64,000 nucleotides of DNA from Rhizopus sp. PT2906 (lineage: Eukaryota > Mucoromycota > Mucoromycetes > Mucorales > Rhizopodaceae), in the NCBI GenBank assembly GCA_025529335.1, contig JAMYHX010000042.1, positions 62,001 to 126,000 on the forward strand, given 5' to 3'. This document shows, piece by piece, positions 46,657-57,332 of this stretch. Position 1 is the stretch's first letter. Each line of letters begins with the position of its first letter. The notes under the pieces are model-generated. The model saw only the letters and a program-made list of their open reading frames with translations, ran no database searches and was not told the origin of the DNA. Made by a program: the position numbers and the translations under genes.

Positions 46657-49330
46657 TTACCATATTCTACATTTTGCTTTATGTGGATTCATTTTACTGC
46701 CTATTGGACATTTGAATACTTTTGAAAAGTCTGCATTATTGCGAAATAGAATATTCACTCTAATTGAATCTGGAGCATGTTCATCATAAATCTATATAAA
46801 AAAGTGGGGATTAGAAACGTGCTCACAGAGATGTATTATGTATTACCGAGTTCTTTTCTGCATCAACACTGGACTTGCTACAAAACGAGCGGGCAGCATT
46901 GATAAAGAAGAGCGCATCTGAAGAGAAATGATGTAATCCAGGTAAAACTGGGTTATAGCCTTTTCCACTGTCTTTTAGCGTAAGAAAAGCATCATAAGCG
47001 GCCGCCAATCCTTCATGATCTGCAATACTTTCTCCAAGTGTTTGCTGTGTATGAATGAGATGAGTATGATGATGGTATGATTAACTTATACTTTACAGTT
47101 CCGTCTATAAAGTAGTTTTTACCGTGCTTATCAGTAACTGAGACATGTGAGTATTGTTTTACAAAGCAATTTGCCTTTTCTGCATATTTGACCTTGGTTG
47201 CGTTTGACCACCAGTCTCTTTCGGCTCCATATTCGTCATATTGCGATCCAACATCATCAAAACCGTGCTTTTGATTGAATTTATGTTAATCATCTTTTAT
47301 ATATGCGTCTTTTGTAACACTTACAGAATACTCATGGCCTAGTGTCTGACCGATACCTGCATAGTTTAAATAGTCTGGATAGTCTTTATCATAGTTTGGC
47401 TTTTGGGCAAAGGCTGCGCTTACGAATATCTATGCAACGAAATAAGCAAGTGTCAAACGAATGCTTGTACCTTTCAAAACTTACACTATTCTTAGATAGT
47501 AGATTGAAAGCATTGACTACCTGTGGACTTGTCACTCCTACCCACTCAGTCGGGCTCAATGCTCTGTTTAACGTATTCCAATAGATGCGCATGATCCACT
47601 GGTTTACTGCTTTATCATTTTCATAAAAAGTGCCAAAGTCCGTTTTTAATCCCTGCATATATCTATGAATATCATGTGGAGAGCTTTCATCTGGGGCAAA
47701 AGTACTGTATCCGGTAGACGTCTGCATCATAACAAGCTAAAAGATTTGCTTTAAAAGGTAAGACATTATATACATGCCAAGTCTAGTCACAAACCTTTTT
47801 AATAGCAGACTCTTTTGTAACATTGTCTAGCCATGTTGCGTTTCGTATTCGCTTGATCAGGGCTGATTTGATATTTTTGGCAATAGTGTCTAGGTTGATC
47901 TTGTCGGATTCGCCATTAGAGGCAATCATGGCGTAAAACCTGCCGGCAGCTAAACCAAACCGGTCCAACACTTTCTCGACACATAAGCTAGCTCTTGTTT
48001 GAAAGGGAGAGTCTGGCATAAGCTGTCGAAGCTCTGAGTCAAGATTTGGTGCTTCTGTGATAATCTTGTATACTGTAAGGTATTTCGCAATAGCGTCCAT
48101 ATGGATTGGTCGTGAAGGATCGTCAATGGTAGCATAATAACCGAGCTCGTTAAAGTATTCTATATTATAAATTTGAATGGATATATCAAGTGTGTCTTTT
48201 GCGTTTGGTATATAGTGTTCAAGTATGCTTGTCCAATCTATGAATGGGTATAATCTCTCGGCTGTGCTGAGTGAGTATGAATAATGACCGTAGTCGGAGC
48301 TGGTACATGGAAAGAAGTTATTCTTTTTTGTCAATGGAAACAAAAAAAAAAGGGCGCTTACATGGAGTCTGTTATTTTAAACAACTTTGTCTGTAAGGTA
48401 ATTGCGCTGTCAACTGCGTTGTATATCCGTTCACTTGTGAAGGTCTTGATGCCATTATCTTCCATCAGCCGTAGTCTGCGTCTGTCTCGTTCTGTATGAT
48501 TTTGTAAGCCGAGGACCGAAGATGTCAAATCTATTAGGTTCTGATACTCAAATTCTTTTAGTGGTATGTTCCCTGTTTCGGTAAAGGCTTTGGGTGGGGT
48601 GAGTATAAGAGATTTTTTTGTACTGTCTTTGTTATCTGAAAATATCTCTAGCGAAAATAAGCCGCCAATATCTATGACAAGTCCATCTGTCGTAGGGTGG
48701 GGATAGCTTATAAGGTTGAATATATTGGTTGATATACTAAAAGAGTCTTTCCATTCCTTCTGATATTCTAATTCTCGTTGTAACCGTGCTAGGTCTTTTA
48801 AAAAGAACGGTATTCCTTCTTCTCCATATGTATCAACATCTACACAAGATGAATAATAATTCTTTATGAGCTTATAATTCATCTTGTCGATATTTCTATT
48901 TTCTTGGCTGTCTACTTGAAAACTGCTTGGAGATAATGTCGAACTTAATAAATCTTGATAACTCCCTTCGAATATGGTTCTTAGTTGTTCTTTATATCTA
49001 TAAGACTTCACGTCAAGTATTCCAAATTCTAGAATAGGGTGAGTCTATGTTTAGAAATCTATTTTTAAATTCCAATTACCTGTCAAGTCTTCTGGTATAA
49101 TAGCCTTCTTTATCCAATTTCCACCTTTATGAAAAGCATGTCAGTTCGATGTGGGGTCTTTAGAGTGATATATTATTACAAGCATACTGATAAAAATCTG
49201 AGCATGGATCAATGTTCATATTGATAGATGAAATTAAGCTTGATGCAGTCTCAATACATGTCCTTGTAAAGCATATATCGTTTATTGTTGTTGTCGTATT
49301 ATAGACTGAACCTAAGGGAGACTGTGCCAT
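46657..49330 (-). CDS. M13-family zinc metallopeptidase (neprilysin/endothelin-converting-enzyme-like)
   Basis: Exons: 49330-49180, 49124-49080, 49028-48362, 48299-47795, 47736-47485, 47429-47325, 47267-47097, 47044-46847, 46791-46657 (742 residues). Zinc peptidase that normally trims peptides outside the cell. The N-terminal domain starts DPCSDFYQYACG. Catalytic parts: NAFN (substrate backbone binding; NAY or NAF in the family), GHEYSHGFDD (HExxH), GESIADHEGL (third zinc ligand Glu and the Asp), and a closing CRIW in place of the usual CxVW. An intron splits HExxH between Ser and His. No membrane anchor lies within the model, but a hydrophobic, signal-like stretch is in frame just before the ATG at 49330, so an upstream start or exon may be missing. 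Size fits the family. Confidence 0.93.
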
Positions 49331-50898
49331 CCGACAAGTAAAAAGGAAAGGTAAATGAAGGAAAAAGAGAGAAAAGAGTTGTTTGGTTGACTTTTTTGAT
49401 GTCTTGTTTAAAATGTCTATTTCAAGAAATAGTAGAGTGTAACAGGATTGAATGATCAATTGATTCTCATTGGTTTAACACGAGTTTACCTTTGGGTGGA
49501 ACACATTGGTGCGTGTTGCAAGGAACGAGATCTTGCTATATTAAGCACAATTCATTCAGCGCCCCAGTTAGTGCTATTGTCGATCATACGAATATCACTT
49601 ATTTTCGAACCAAAAATTAGTGAGATGAGCTAAAATAAAAGGGAATTTACACTCACACTAATTATATTAGCTTCATCCTTTGTACTCTGTCTCCTTTTTC
49701 ATCTATGAGTTTCCTGTTATTAGTTTTCCAGAATAAAGAACCCTTTTTTCTTTTTCTTTTTCTTAATCCAACTTGCTTGGGAGTGCTACAATTGACTTTT
49801 TTGGACCAAAATCACAAAGTTACTTGTGGCTACTCGCGTGCGCTCTGAATTTGAAGTTCACATTGAATTTGGTAACTTCATCCACTTCCGTTTCTCCGTC
49901 TTTTATTTTCAAGTTACGCTCGATGAGACACTCAAGTATGAGAAAATAAAATAAAAAAAGGTCTTGAATGATCATTAAGACTATTTTTTGTCAAGTCTAA
50001 TTTAGTGGTAAATAGCATGTACTTGGTCCCTTTTATGTCATCCCAGTTCCTTGACGCCACATAACTATATATGGTATAGACTCATTTATGCGTATTTCTC
50101 CTCTTTAATGTGCCTCATCTGTTCTCCATTGTAATAATATACATTGCAAAAAAAGATGCTTGGGATTATCAACATTAAAACATGTCTTCAGTGTAACCCA
50201 GTTTGACTTTATTTTCAATGTACGTAAAAATATATTTACCTCAAATTAGATGCTTTCAAGACAAATGAGGATAACTATTAGAATATATCTGACCTATCTC
50301 TTTTATAATCATTGGCAGCTTTATTTATATACCATAACAGAACATTTCTTTCCCCAGTCTGAAAACAATGTTACCAGAAGAGGGTGATAGTGTGTGTATT
50401 CCACAGCTCAGACTCTCCAATCTTCTCTTCTTTGATTTTGCCTGCTGACAGGTAATGGATTAAATTGAACAGTCTTTCCAACAGTTTCTTTTCATAATTT
50501 TCTGCTAATTGAGATATCTCTAACAGCTGGTCTTGAACATCCCTTATCACGTGTGTTGCTGTTTGCAAATACTGAATCAAAAGTCTTCATCATTAAACCT
50601 GAGATACTTTACGATTAAACAGATTTTTATTTATATATAATTAAGGCCTCAATTGGGCGCACGATTGTAATATTACATCTTTTCCGCCCGAGGCAGATAA
50701 TAGAGGAAGGATAGTGGTGACTAAAAAACATTTTTGGGATCAAGGGTAAAAATGTTTTGGAAGGATTGAATGGGATCAAGTGTAAGATACGCTAGTGAGA
50801 ATGGGAGAAGAGAGTAGCCATTCTAAGAGTCTTTGCCCGAGTTGAGTGGGTGGAGTAGGCGGAAGCTTAGCGTGATAGAGGTAATCGAGTTCATATAA
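49331..50898. other. Intergenic region with a doubtful minus-strand ORF
   Basis: Promoter side of the metallopeptidase, then gene-poor DNA. A minus-strand frame at 50371-50580 has a helical, charged composition and an acceptor-like TTGATTCAG at its 5' end; it could be a last exon of a lost gene but has no partner exon that I can find. Nothing else is supported. Confidence 0.4.
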
Positions 50899-51249
50899 GA
50901 TTCTGCATATAGTTGGCACTTCGTCTTTAACTGCCCTAACAAGCAGTTCATCTGGAAAACAATCTGGGAACAACATTTTGATTCACCTTTTTCTGCTACA
51001 GCGCTATCTCGAACACTTTTCAACTTTCAGTTTCCACAACTCAAACAACAGTATGATCCGCCTGCGCTCGTTATCTTAGGTCATGCCCTTGCTTCTGTTT
51101 GGCGGCACCATTGGGCTATGGTCTTTGATCATCAGCCTTTTAGCTCTGTGAAGATACTTTATATTCAACGCCGTGTTCAAGTTTCTATTCAAGAAGCACT
51201 ATTGATTTCACGTGTCTCCCCGCTTCCACTCCCCTATATTGTTATTTAA
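50899..51249 (+). mobile_element. Old LINE fragment (C-terminal end of the RT protein)
   Basis: An open frame starting just after a stop at 50896 codes HFVFNCPNKQFIW (the His and Cys of the zinc-binding region after the reverse transcriptase) and, further on, LASVWRHHWAMVFDHQPF. These two blocks match, in order and spacing, those of the better-preserved LINE near 14.4 kb. The region upstream is too decayed to follow. No poly(A) tail is visible. Confidence 0.7.
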
Positions 51250-51907
51250 GCGTGATATCTTTGAATCGAAAAAGTCTCTCCTCATATATGAGCCACATTT
51301 ACAACACTTACATGCGCTCTCCAATATCTTGTTCATTGAAATAATTCATGCGACCCTAAATTACAAAATTATTTTGAAGAATGTATTAAAACAATCCGCT
51401 AAACCATGTATGATCCTTTTGGCTTCAACCAGTTAGATCATAAATTTCCAATGGATGTCACGATGACCCTCATTAAAATCACCAACAATATCAGCTGTTG
51501 TTTTGCAGCAGCGGCCGCGCTCAAGCACCTCTCAAATAACAGCTTAAAGAGCCTCACTTTGTCCTAATCAGAATAGCACGAATTTTGTTCCTATCATCAA
51601 GTGAATTGATTTTTCTTCTGGGCGAATATATTTTTCGTACAACATAAATTTTGTTCTCGCCTTTGGATGAATTTACTTTCCGGAAACAGTGCAATTTGAT
51701 CGAAATAGTAAAGAGTCAAAAGATAACAGTTTGTTATTAAAAAAAAAAAGAAATAAAAAATGAGAGTTGCTGCATTCATCCCTAGCTGTCAAATCCTCAC
51801 TAATTCAGTTACATTTTCTCAATTGGCCAATAAAATTTTTCTTATTTTAGAAAAGCATAAAATGCAGTAACAAAAAAAAAAGGTGAAATCTTTAATCAGT
51901 TTATGAA
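51250..51907. other. Intergenic region with a foldback-element remnant
   Basis: No gene seen. It contains a short relic of the foldback element (listed separately) and the promoter of the CAF-1 gene, with A-runs near 51740 and 51870. Confidence 0.5.
51620..51693 (+). repeat. Diverged remnant of the 5.4-6.1 kb foldback element
   Basis: The blocks ACAACATAAATTTTGTTCTCGCC and GAATTTACTTTCCGGAAACAGTG match the inner part of the foldback arm (5587-5663) in the same order. A gap of about 25-30 nt corresponds to the missing CATTTTCGATCACAGGC part. Only one arm is visible, so this is an old, deleted copy. Confidence 0.6.
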
Positions 51908-54095
51908 ATGCTTAAACAGCTTGGAGAGATTGAGGTACATAACATTGTTGTTGTCTTGTTCATAAAGATGAATAATAGTAATAAAACAGGAGTTCTTCAC
52001 TCTCAAAGATGGGCACGTCAACTTTCAACAGGAACGATTAAGAACAGAAAATCATAATTCAGTAACAAATGGTGTGAAAAAAAGATTACAGAGTATAATA
52101 TATTTCTTTGTTTTAATAATCTTTTTACAGCAATCATGAGATTCCGTGACTGGAGAGCTAGTTTTGAGAATCAAGACAACACTGTTACTGCTCAAAATAT
52201 TCCATATGATTTCTTTGAACTGTTTGCTGTATTAGCGCATGATAGGTAAAAAAAAAAAAAAAGAGAATATTCAAGGTTTAGACTAAACCCATTCCTAGCG
52301 ACGAGCCACTAGACACACTTGCAGAACGAATAAATCAAATTTTAACTCCATTTGGAAAGAAAAGTAAAGCAAAGGGAAAAAAAAAAAAAAAAGACAAAAA
52401 GACTAACAAGGATCTAGCGAGCGAATCATTTCTAAAAGTAGTAAAAGACATCATCAAAGTGACAGCCTATCAGGAAAGATATGGACTAGGTGATGTGGTG
52501 TTATTATTAGAAGGTGCTCCATCGGCTATACCAGACGTAAGTATCAACAGATAATGTACCATTTGTTGTAACTAAGAATAGACCCCTCTCTCTAGAGATT
52601 TTCATTTTACCGATGGCAAGCGCATGATCCTACAAACTTTCCTTCAGGCATACAGACAGCAGCTGCATCTAGGAGAGACGAAAGAAAAAGAGTAATATCG
52701 CTATAATATAAACAGAATCAAGACTAATGAATCCCTTATCCATTAGTTCTCTAGAGAATTGACAAGAGCTTTCCAGTGTTTAGACACAGATAGACAGCTA
52801 GAACTGTTGCTTTCGATACATGAACCAAAACTTCGTACAATCCTAAAGACGCCAAGCGAATCAGTGGCAGATGGAGAACCAGGTCTATTTACACCCTTCA
52901 AAGTCAATCGCTATACAACCGTTGCTCCCATCGTCAGTCATTCACGTAAACGATTGGCATCAAACTTTACTACTCTTATATATTCTCGTCTAGATCCATC
53001 CATTGATCTAAAGCAACGATTTTACAACAGCTTCTCTGCGCAGTCCAAGAAGAAGAGAGGTTATCAACTCAATCTGGATATAAAGACAGCATTGGAAAAT
53101 AATGATTATGATAAATTGTGTCAATTAAGGATGAAGCTACTATCGTTTCATGAGGATGTCAGGCCAGCTTATTATGGAACTTGTTCAAAAACAAGTCATA
53201 CAGTCAATGGCAAGAACCCATTTGCAAAGGACATGGACTTATTGGTCTATGACTTTGATAGTGAACCCGAGTGGGATCATGATGTGCTGACGGATGATAT
53301 ATATGACCTGGTGTCTTCAGATGCAGAATTCAGTGGTCTAAGTGGTTTGGAAAGTGACTCGGATGATCAAGATAAAGAGGAAGAGGTCAAGCGTGATGAA
53401 AATACCCCAGCAGACAAATGGATTGTCCCTGACGGTTATCTTACAGACGATGAAGATTCTCTCAACGTACGTTCTGTGAGGAGAATGTCAGTCGTAAGTC
53501 GTCCTGCTAAATGGCCCATGTTAACCAGTAAACATTTTCCTATGAATCCCGTCATCCTTGGTCCCTCTTATGAATCAACGGATGAGCCTGCAAACCATCC
53601 TCTGTCTGATTTCAAATTGCGTACGCTAGAAGGTAAATGAGCATACATTTTTTGAATGGTTTGTGCTCATTTATTTTTACCTAGATAAAGCATTTTTAAA
53701 TCACCCTGTGTTTCATAGCAACACATTCCTTGAAGAAAGTTATGATGAGGATACGAACGACATGACCAGCTCAAAGCCCTTGGTAGCCATTTGTGAGCCT
53801 CAAAAGACATATCCTCGGTTCTTTGATAAAGAAGTGGATAAACTCACCGAAAACGAACGGTTTGATCTGATTGAAACAATTGTAGAAAATGAATCCAAGA
53901 CGATGATGGGGATATTAGGTGCGATTCGGTCCAAAAAGGTTCTTCGACAATACACACCAGCTCAATTACAGGCCATGGTTCATGACGTGGCTGTTCAAGA
54001 GATCAGAGACGAAGATAAGGTAAGAACAAAAAAACAGAAAATAGATGATATGATTCACCCATTCCGCATAGGAATACAAATGGTATCTCAGATGA
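51908..54095 (+). CDS. CAC1: Chromatin assembly factor 1 large subunit
   Basis: Histone H3-H4 chaperone subunit that deposits histones behind replication forks (CHAF1A/Rlf2). Exons: 51908-51934, 51990-52071, 52131-52245, 52299-52536, 52596-52691, 52747-53632, 53685-54019, 54072-54095 (600 residues). The signature is LLSFHEDVRPAYYGTCSK then DYDFDSEPEWD at about residues 325-380, followed by strongly acidic stretches (ED region) and a C-terminal helical domain. A Lys-only run (GKKKKKKDKK) near residue 115 may stand in for part of the charged KER region; the long KER helix of animal CHAF1A is not seen. The 27 nt first exon and the 24 nt last exon are the least certain parts; they keep the frame and use ordinary sites. 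Confidence 0.88.
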
Positions 54096-54428
54096 GTTAT
54101 TTAAAATATAAATATGTGTACAGTGTCATTTTATAATGAAGCAAGTTTACGATGATTACTATTAAATAAAGATCAGATAAATATACTAGATAGTCAATTG
54201 ACTACTTTAAAACCCGTTAACATGGTGCGCATTCTAACAAAGCCATGTGTGAAGTAGATTTCAAAAGTTCCTTGACGCCTAGGTAAGCATAAAGCGAATA
54301 ATACACTATTTTTTATTCATTATTTTAAATAAAGATCAATGCATGCTCTTTCTGTTTACTGCTATGATATACAAAGTATGATGTGAATGAAATGATTACA
54401 AATGCTATATAGTATAGAGAGGATATAT
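54096..54428. other. Convergent intergenic stretch
   Basis: Lies between the stop codons of the CAF-1 gene and the ZIP transporter. AT-rich; nothing recognised. Confidence 0.5.
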
Positions 54429-55766
54429 CTAGGCCCATTTGCCTAATAATGCCATGAGTCCAGCACCGCAATACATTGAGATAAAGCAAACGGCCTTTCT
54501 GCCAAGAGAAGTTTTACGGAAATCTGCATTATGATTAATCTCTTGACTCATTAATGAGATATATGCGTTGTAAAGTAAGATGCCAGCTGAAAGGGAATCA
54601 AGAATGGCTGAAGCTAGGATAGCCGATGATGAATTAGGATTAAACGAAGAGTGAATTCCGATACCAATGGCACAACCGATGGGAGTCATGAGGACAAATA
54701 CAAGTGCCATCAGTACTGGTTTTTTCCATCCCTTGATATCCATGTCATTAATTCTCGTGCCTAAGGCAACGCCTTCAAAAAACTATCCAACAAAGAAGGG
54801 TAAGCAAAAAGTTGATATGTACATGTTTTGGTTTTACCTGATGAAAGACGAGTGCAATTAAGAGCGTTACAAATCCTTCGCTCCCTGTATTAGATAAGGT
54901 GATGCCGATGATGATAGAATGCATGACAATGCCAAGTTCTAAAATAAAAGTTCCGACATGCTTGAATGCATCTGGTTCTTCGAATAATCCAGCACTGTGA
55001 ACATGACCTTCATGGTCGTGTATTGCAGGAGGAGTTCTGGCTGTGCAGCCAGTTGAATCAGAATTAATGGAGCAAGAAGTGCCTGCTTCTTGTTTTTCAA
55101 TATCGTTTGCTGAATGATTGCTCATTCTGTTCGAACGGAGTCTTTCGATGTTTGCAACCGCGGCGAGCTCTAATAATTGGAGAGCAAATGAAGCAATCAT
55201 ACAAAACACACCGGCAAAGGAGGAATAAGACTGCCATCCGGGACTGAGACAAGGACTACTGAAATTCTCTAATGCCTCGGGAAGCATATGTACAAACGCG
55301 GTTGCTAAGATGACACCTGTTCCGACTATAAAGAGACAGTTGTTAGTTGACATCCTCTTTCATTCAGAACTGACGACTTACAAAATTTGCCCATGGTGAG
55401 TAACCAGTCTCTGCTACTTCCTTTGGTATAAGGTGATATTCTATGCATGATGATGGGTGTAAATATGCCTATGATTTATATAAATATATATATCAGCAAT
55501 CCGATACAATTGTTCTTTCATCATTATTCCCAATTACCAAGCGAACTAGTGACTAGAATAATGAACAATGCTCCAATTCTCATCGGCATATTATAATCAG
55601 TTATTTGTTCTGCTGTACATTCATCTGGGACTGTATCTGAAGGTGCTAAATAGTAAAAAGATCATTAATACGTTTGACGTGTAATAAAACAATAGATCAA
55701 ACCTTCTTGTGCCTTCACAACGGCTGATAGAAGGATAAGCAACCACAGTTTGAATGTATAGGTCAT
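54429..55766 (-). CDS. ZIP-family zinc transporter (Zrt1/Zrt2-like)
   Basis: Imports zinc or iron across the plasma membrane. Exons: 55766-55703, 55645-55538, 55468-55382, 55325-54838, 54782-54429 (366 residues). Signal-like first segment (LWLLILLSAVVKA), then eight membrane segments with a central loop containing the His-rich HDHEGHVH metal-binding motif. The signature of segments IV and V is present: HSIIIGITLSN and HQFFEGVALG, whose His and Glu line the transport path. The last intron lies exactly between HQ and FFEG. Length fits fungal Zrt proteins. A zinc-response-like element lies about 190 nt upstream. Confidence 0.95.
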
Positions 55767-55915
55767 AAAAGTTACTTAATGCAAGGAAGGAAAGGAAGAG
55801 AAGAAAGCCTGGATAATAGAATGGATTAAATGACAAATAACCTTCAGGCCATGTTTCCAAAAAAAAAAAAGCGTACCCAACAGGTTAAAAAAAGCAGCAT
55901 TAGCCAATCATCATT

Positions 55916-55938
55916 AAAAATTTCTTGCAGAAATTTTT
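55916..55938. repeat. Perfect 10 bp inverted repeat
   Basis: AAAAATTTCT, three-base loop TGC, then AGAAATTTTT. It lies about 150 nt before the ZIP transporter start. It could be a dimeric protein-binding site or a chance hairpin in AT-rich DNA. Confidence 0.5.
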
Positions 55939-55955
55939 TAAAAAGTCACAATGTA

Positions 55956-55966
55956 ACCTCAAAGGT
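55956..55966. promoter_or_regulatory. Zinc-responsive-element-like palindrome
   Basis: ACCTCAAAGGT differs at one position from the yeast Zap1 site ACCYTNARGGT and lies about 190 nt upstream of the ZIP transporter start codon. In ascomycetes such sites switch on zinc uptake genes when zinc is low. Whether a Zap1-like factor exists in this fungus is not visible here. Confidence 0.35.
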
Positions 55967-56394
55967 ACTCATCCACTCGTGCATTTAATAATATGGCACG
56001 GATGATTAATACAAAAGTTATGATTATATGATGCATTGGATAATTTGTGTGACTAGGATCAAATCCCTGGTTCATATTTGTTGTCCTTTACAGATCCTTG
56101 ATTTATGTTGATGATGTGACATAAGCAGTAAATGATGTTGCCTTTGTATATATAAAATAACAGCAGAATGATCTAGTGACAAAGAAAGTCGAGAAAGAAG
56201 CCAGGCACACGGCATATAAATAATATACTTGGTGTATTGAGAGGCAACATATACAAAATAGACATGGTAAACAAACAAATACAGCAGTTTATGTAAACCC
56301 TTTCACTTTTGTACACTTTTGTAATCATTAAACGGCCGCTTATCTGAGATTCAAAGTAGAAATACTCTAAGATGACCATCGCTTTTTATTTTCA

Positions 56395-57320
56395 ATGGTT
56401 ACAGCTGAAACTAGCCAGGAGGACTTTATCAAGACTGTCTCTGAAGAAATCGAAAAGGAACATGGCATTTGGGTATTTGGTTATGGTTCACTGATTTGGA
56501 AGCCACCTATTCATTATGAATCAAAGTAAAATGTTACTTCATTACTTGGTACATGTAATTAACCTTTAACAAACAAAAAAAAAAAGAAAGGTTGGATATA
56601 TCAAAGGATATGTTAGACGATTCTGGCAGGTGCGCTTGATAGTATATATACATATATATATCGAACCTGTACTCATGTATTAAATAGCATAGTGAAGATC
56701 ACCGAGGCACACCAGAAAAGCCAGGTAGAGTAGTTACGCTAATACCCTATGACGAATGGAAAAATATCGAAAATGTGGTAAAGTTGGTGAATGAGGGAAA
56801 AAGAAAGGATAATATACTAAATTGTTTAAAGGAAGGACATGATAAAGTAACTTGGGGTGTAGCATTTAAAATACCTTCAGATGATGTGGAAGCTACTCGG
56901 GCATACTTGGATCATAGAGAAAAGGTACATGGCATATACAATAAGAGCATTATCTAATATATGCCTTAGAATGGATATACGGTTCATACTGTGGATGTAT
57001 ATAGTCTAGAAAATGATGAGACTCCTGTTGTGAAAAATGTAAGACATGCATTATATATTTCTTTGATATATTCCTTATTGAGTTTTTAGGCCTTGGTATA
57101 TATTGCTACCACTGATAATGAAGCCTATGTTGGACCTGCACCATTAGAAGAGATGGCTAAACAGATTTATGAAACATATGGGCCCTCTGGATGGAATGCA
57201 GAGTATTTACTCAACCTGGCTGAAGCACTACGGGAAATCTCACCTGGTGTTCGAGATGATCACGTATTTGAATTAGAAGCATTAGTAAAAAAGTTAATAG
57301 ATGAAAATAGTAATCAATAA
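56395..57320 (+). CDS. GCG1: ChaC-family gamma-glutamylcyclotransferase
   Basis: Cytosolic enzyme that splits glutathione into 5-oxoproline and Cys-Gly. Exons: 56395-56525, 56587-56629, 56688-56924, 56970-57038, 57090-57320 (236 residues). Key motifs: VFGYGSLIWKPP near residue 30 (substrate-binding loop), GYVRRFWQ, then HRGTPEKPGRVVTL, and LDHREKNGY, whose Glu is the catalytic acid/base. The C-terminal part (YIATTDNEAYVGPAPLEEMAKQI) matches the family. The acceptor before exon 2 is chosen at AAAAAG so that KKVGYIKGY stays in frame. The stop codon lies only 12 nt from that of the convergent VTC gene. Confidence 0.94.
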
Positions 57321-57332
57321 ACTTGTTGTTTT

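Larger units (their letters stand above)
55767..56394. other. Shared promoter between the ZIP and ChaC genes
   Basis: Divergent promoter region of about 630 nt. It contains a CCAAT (55904), a perfect short hairpin and a zinc-response-like palindrome, listed separately. Minus-strand frames within 56072-56379 have no domains. Confidence 0.5.

Noticed and set aside
50776..51023. Minus-strand ORFs that look protein-like
   Set aside because: They lie opposite a plus-strand LINE fragment whose motifs match a second copy in the window, so they are probably shadows.
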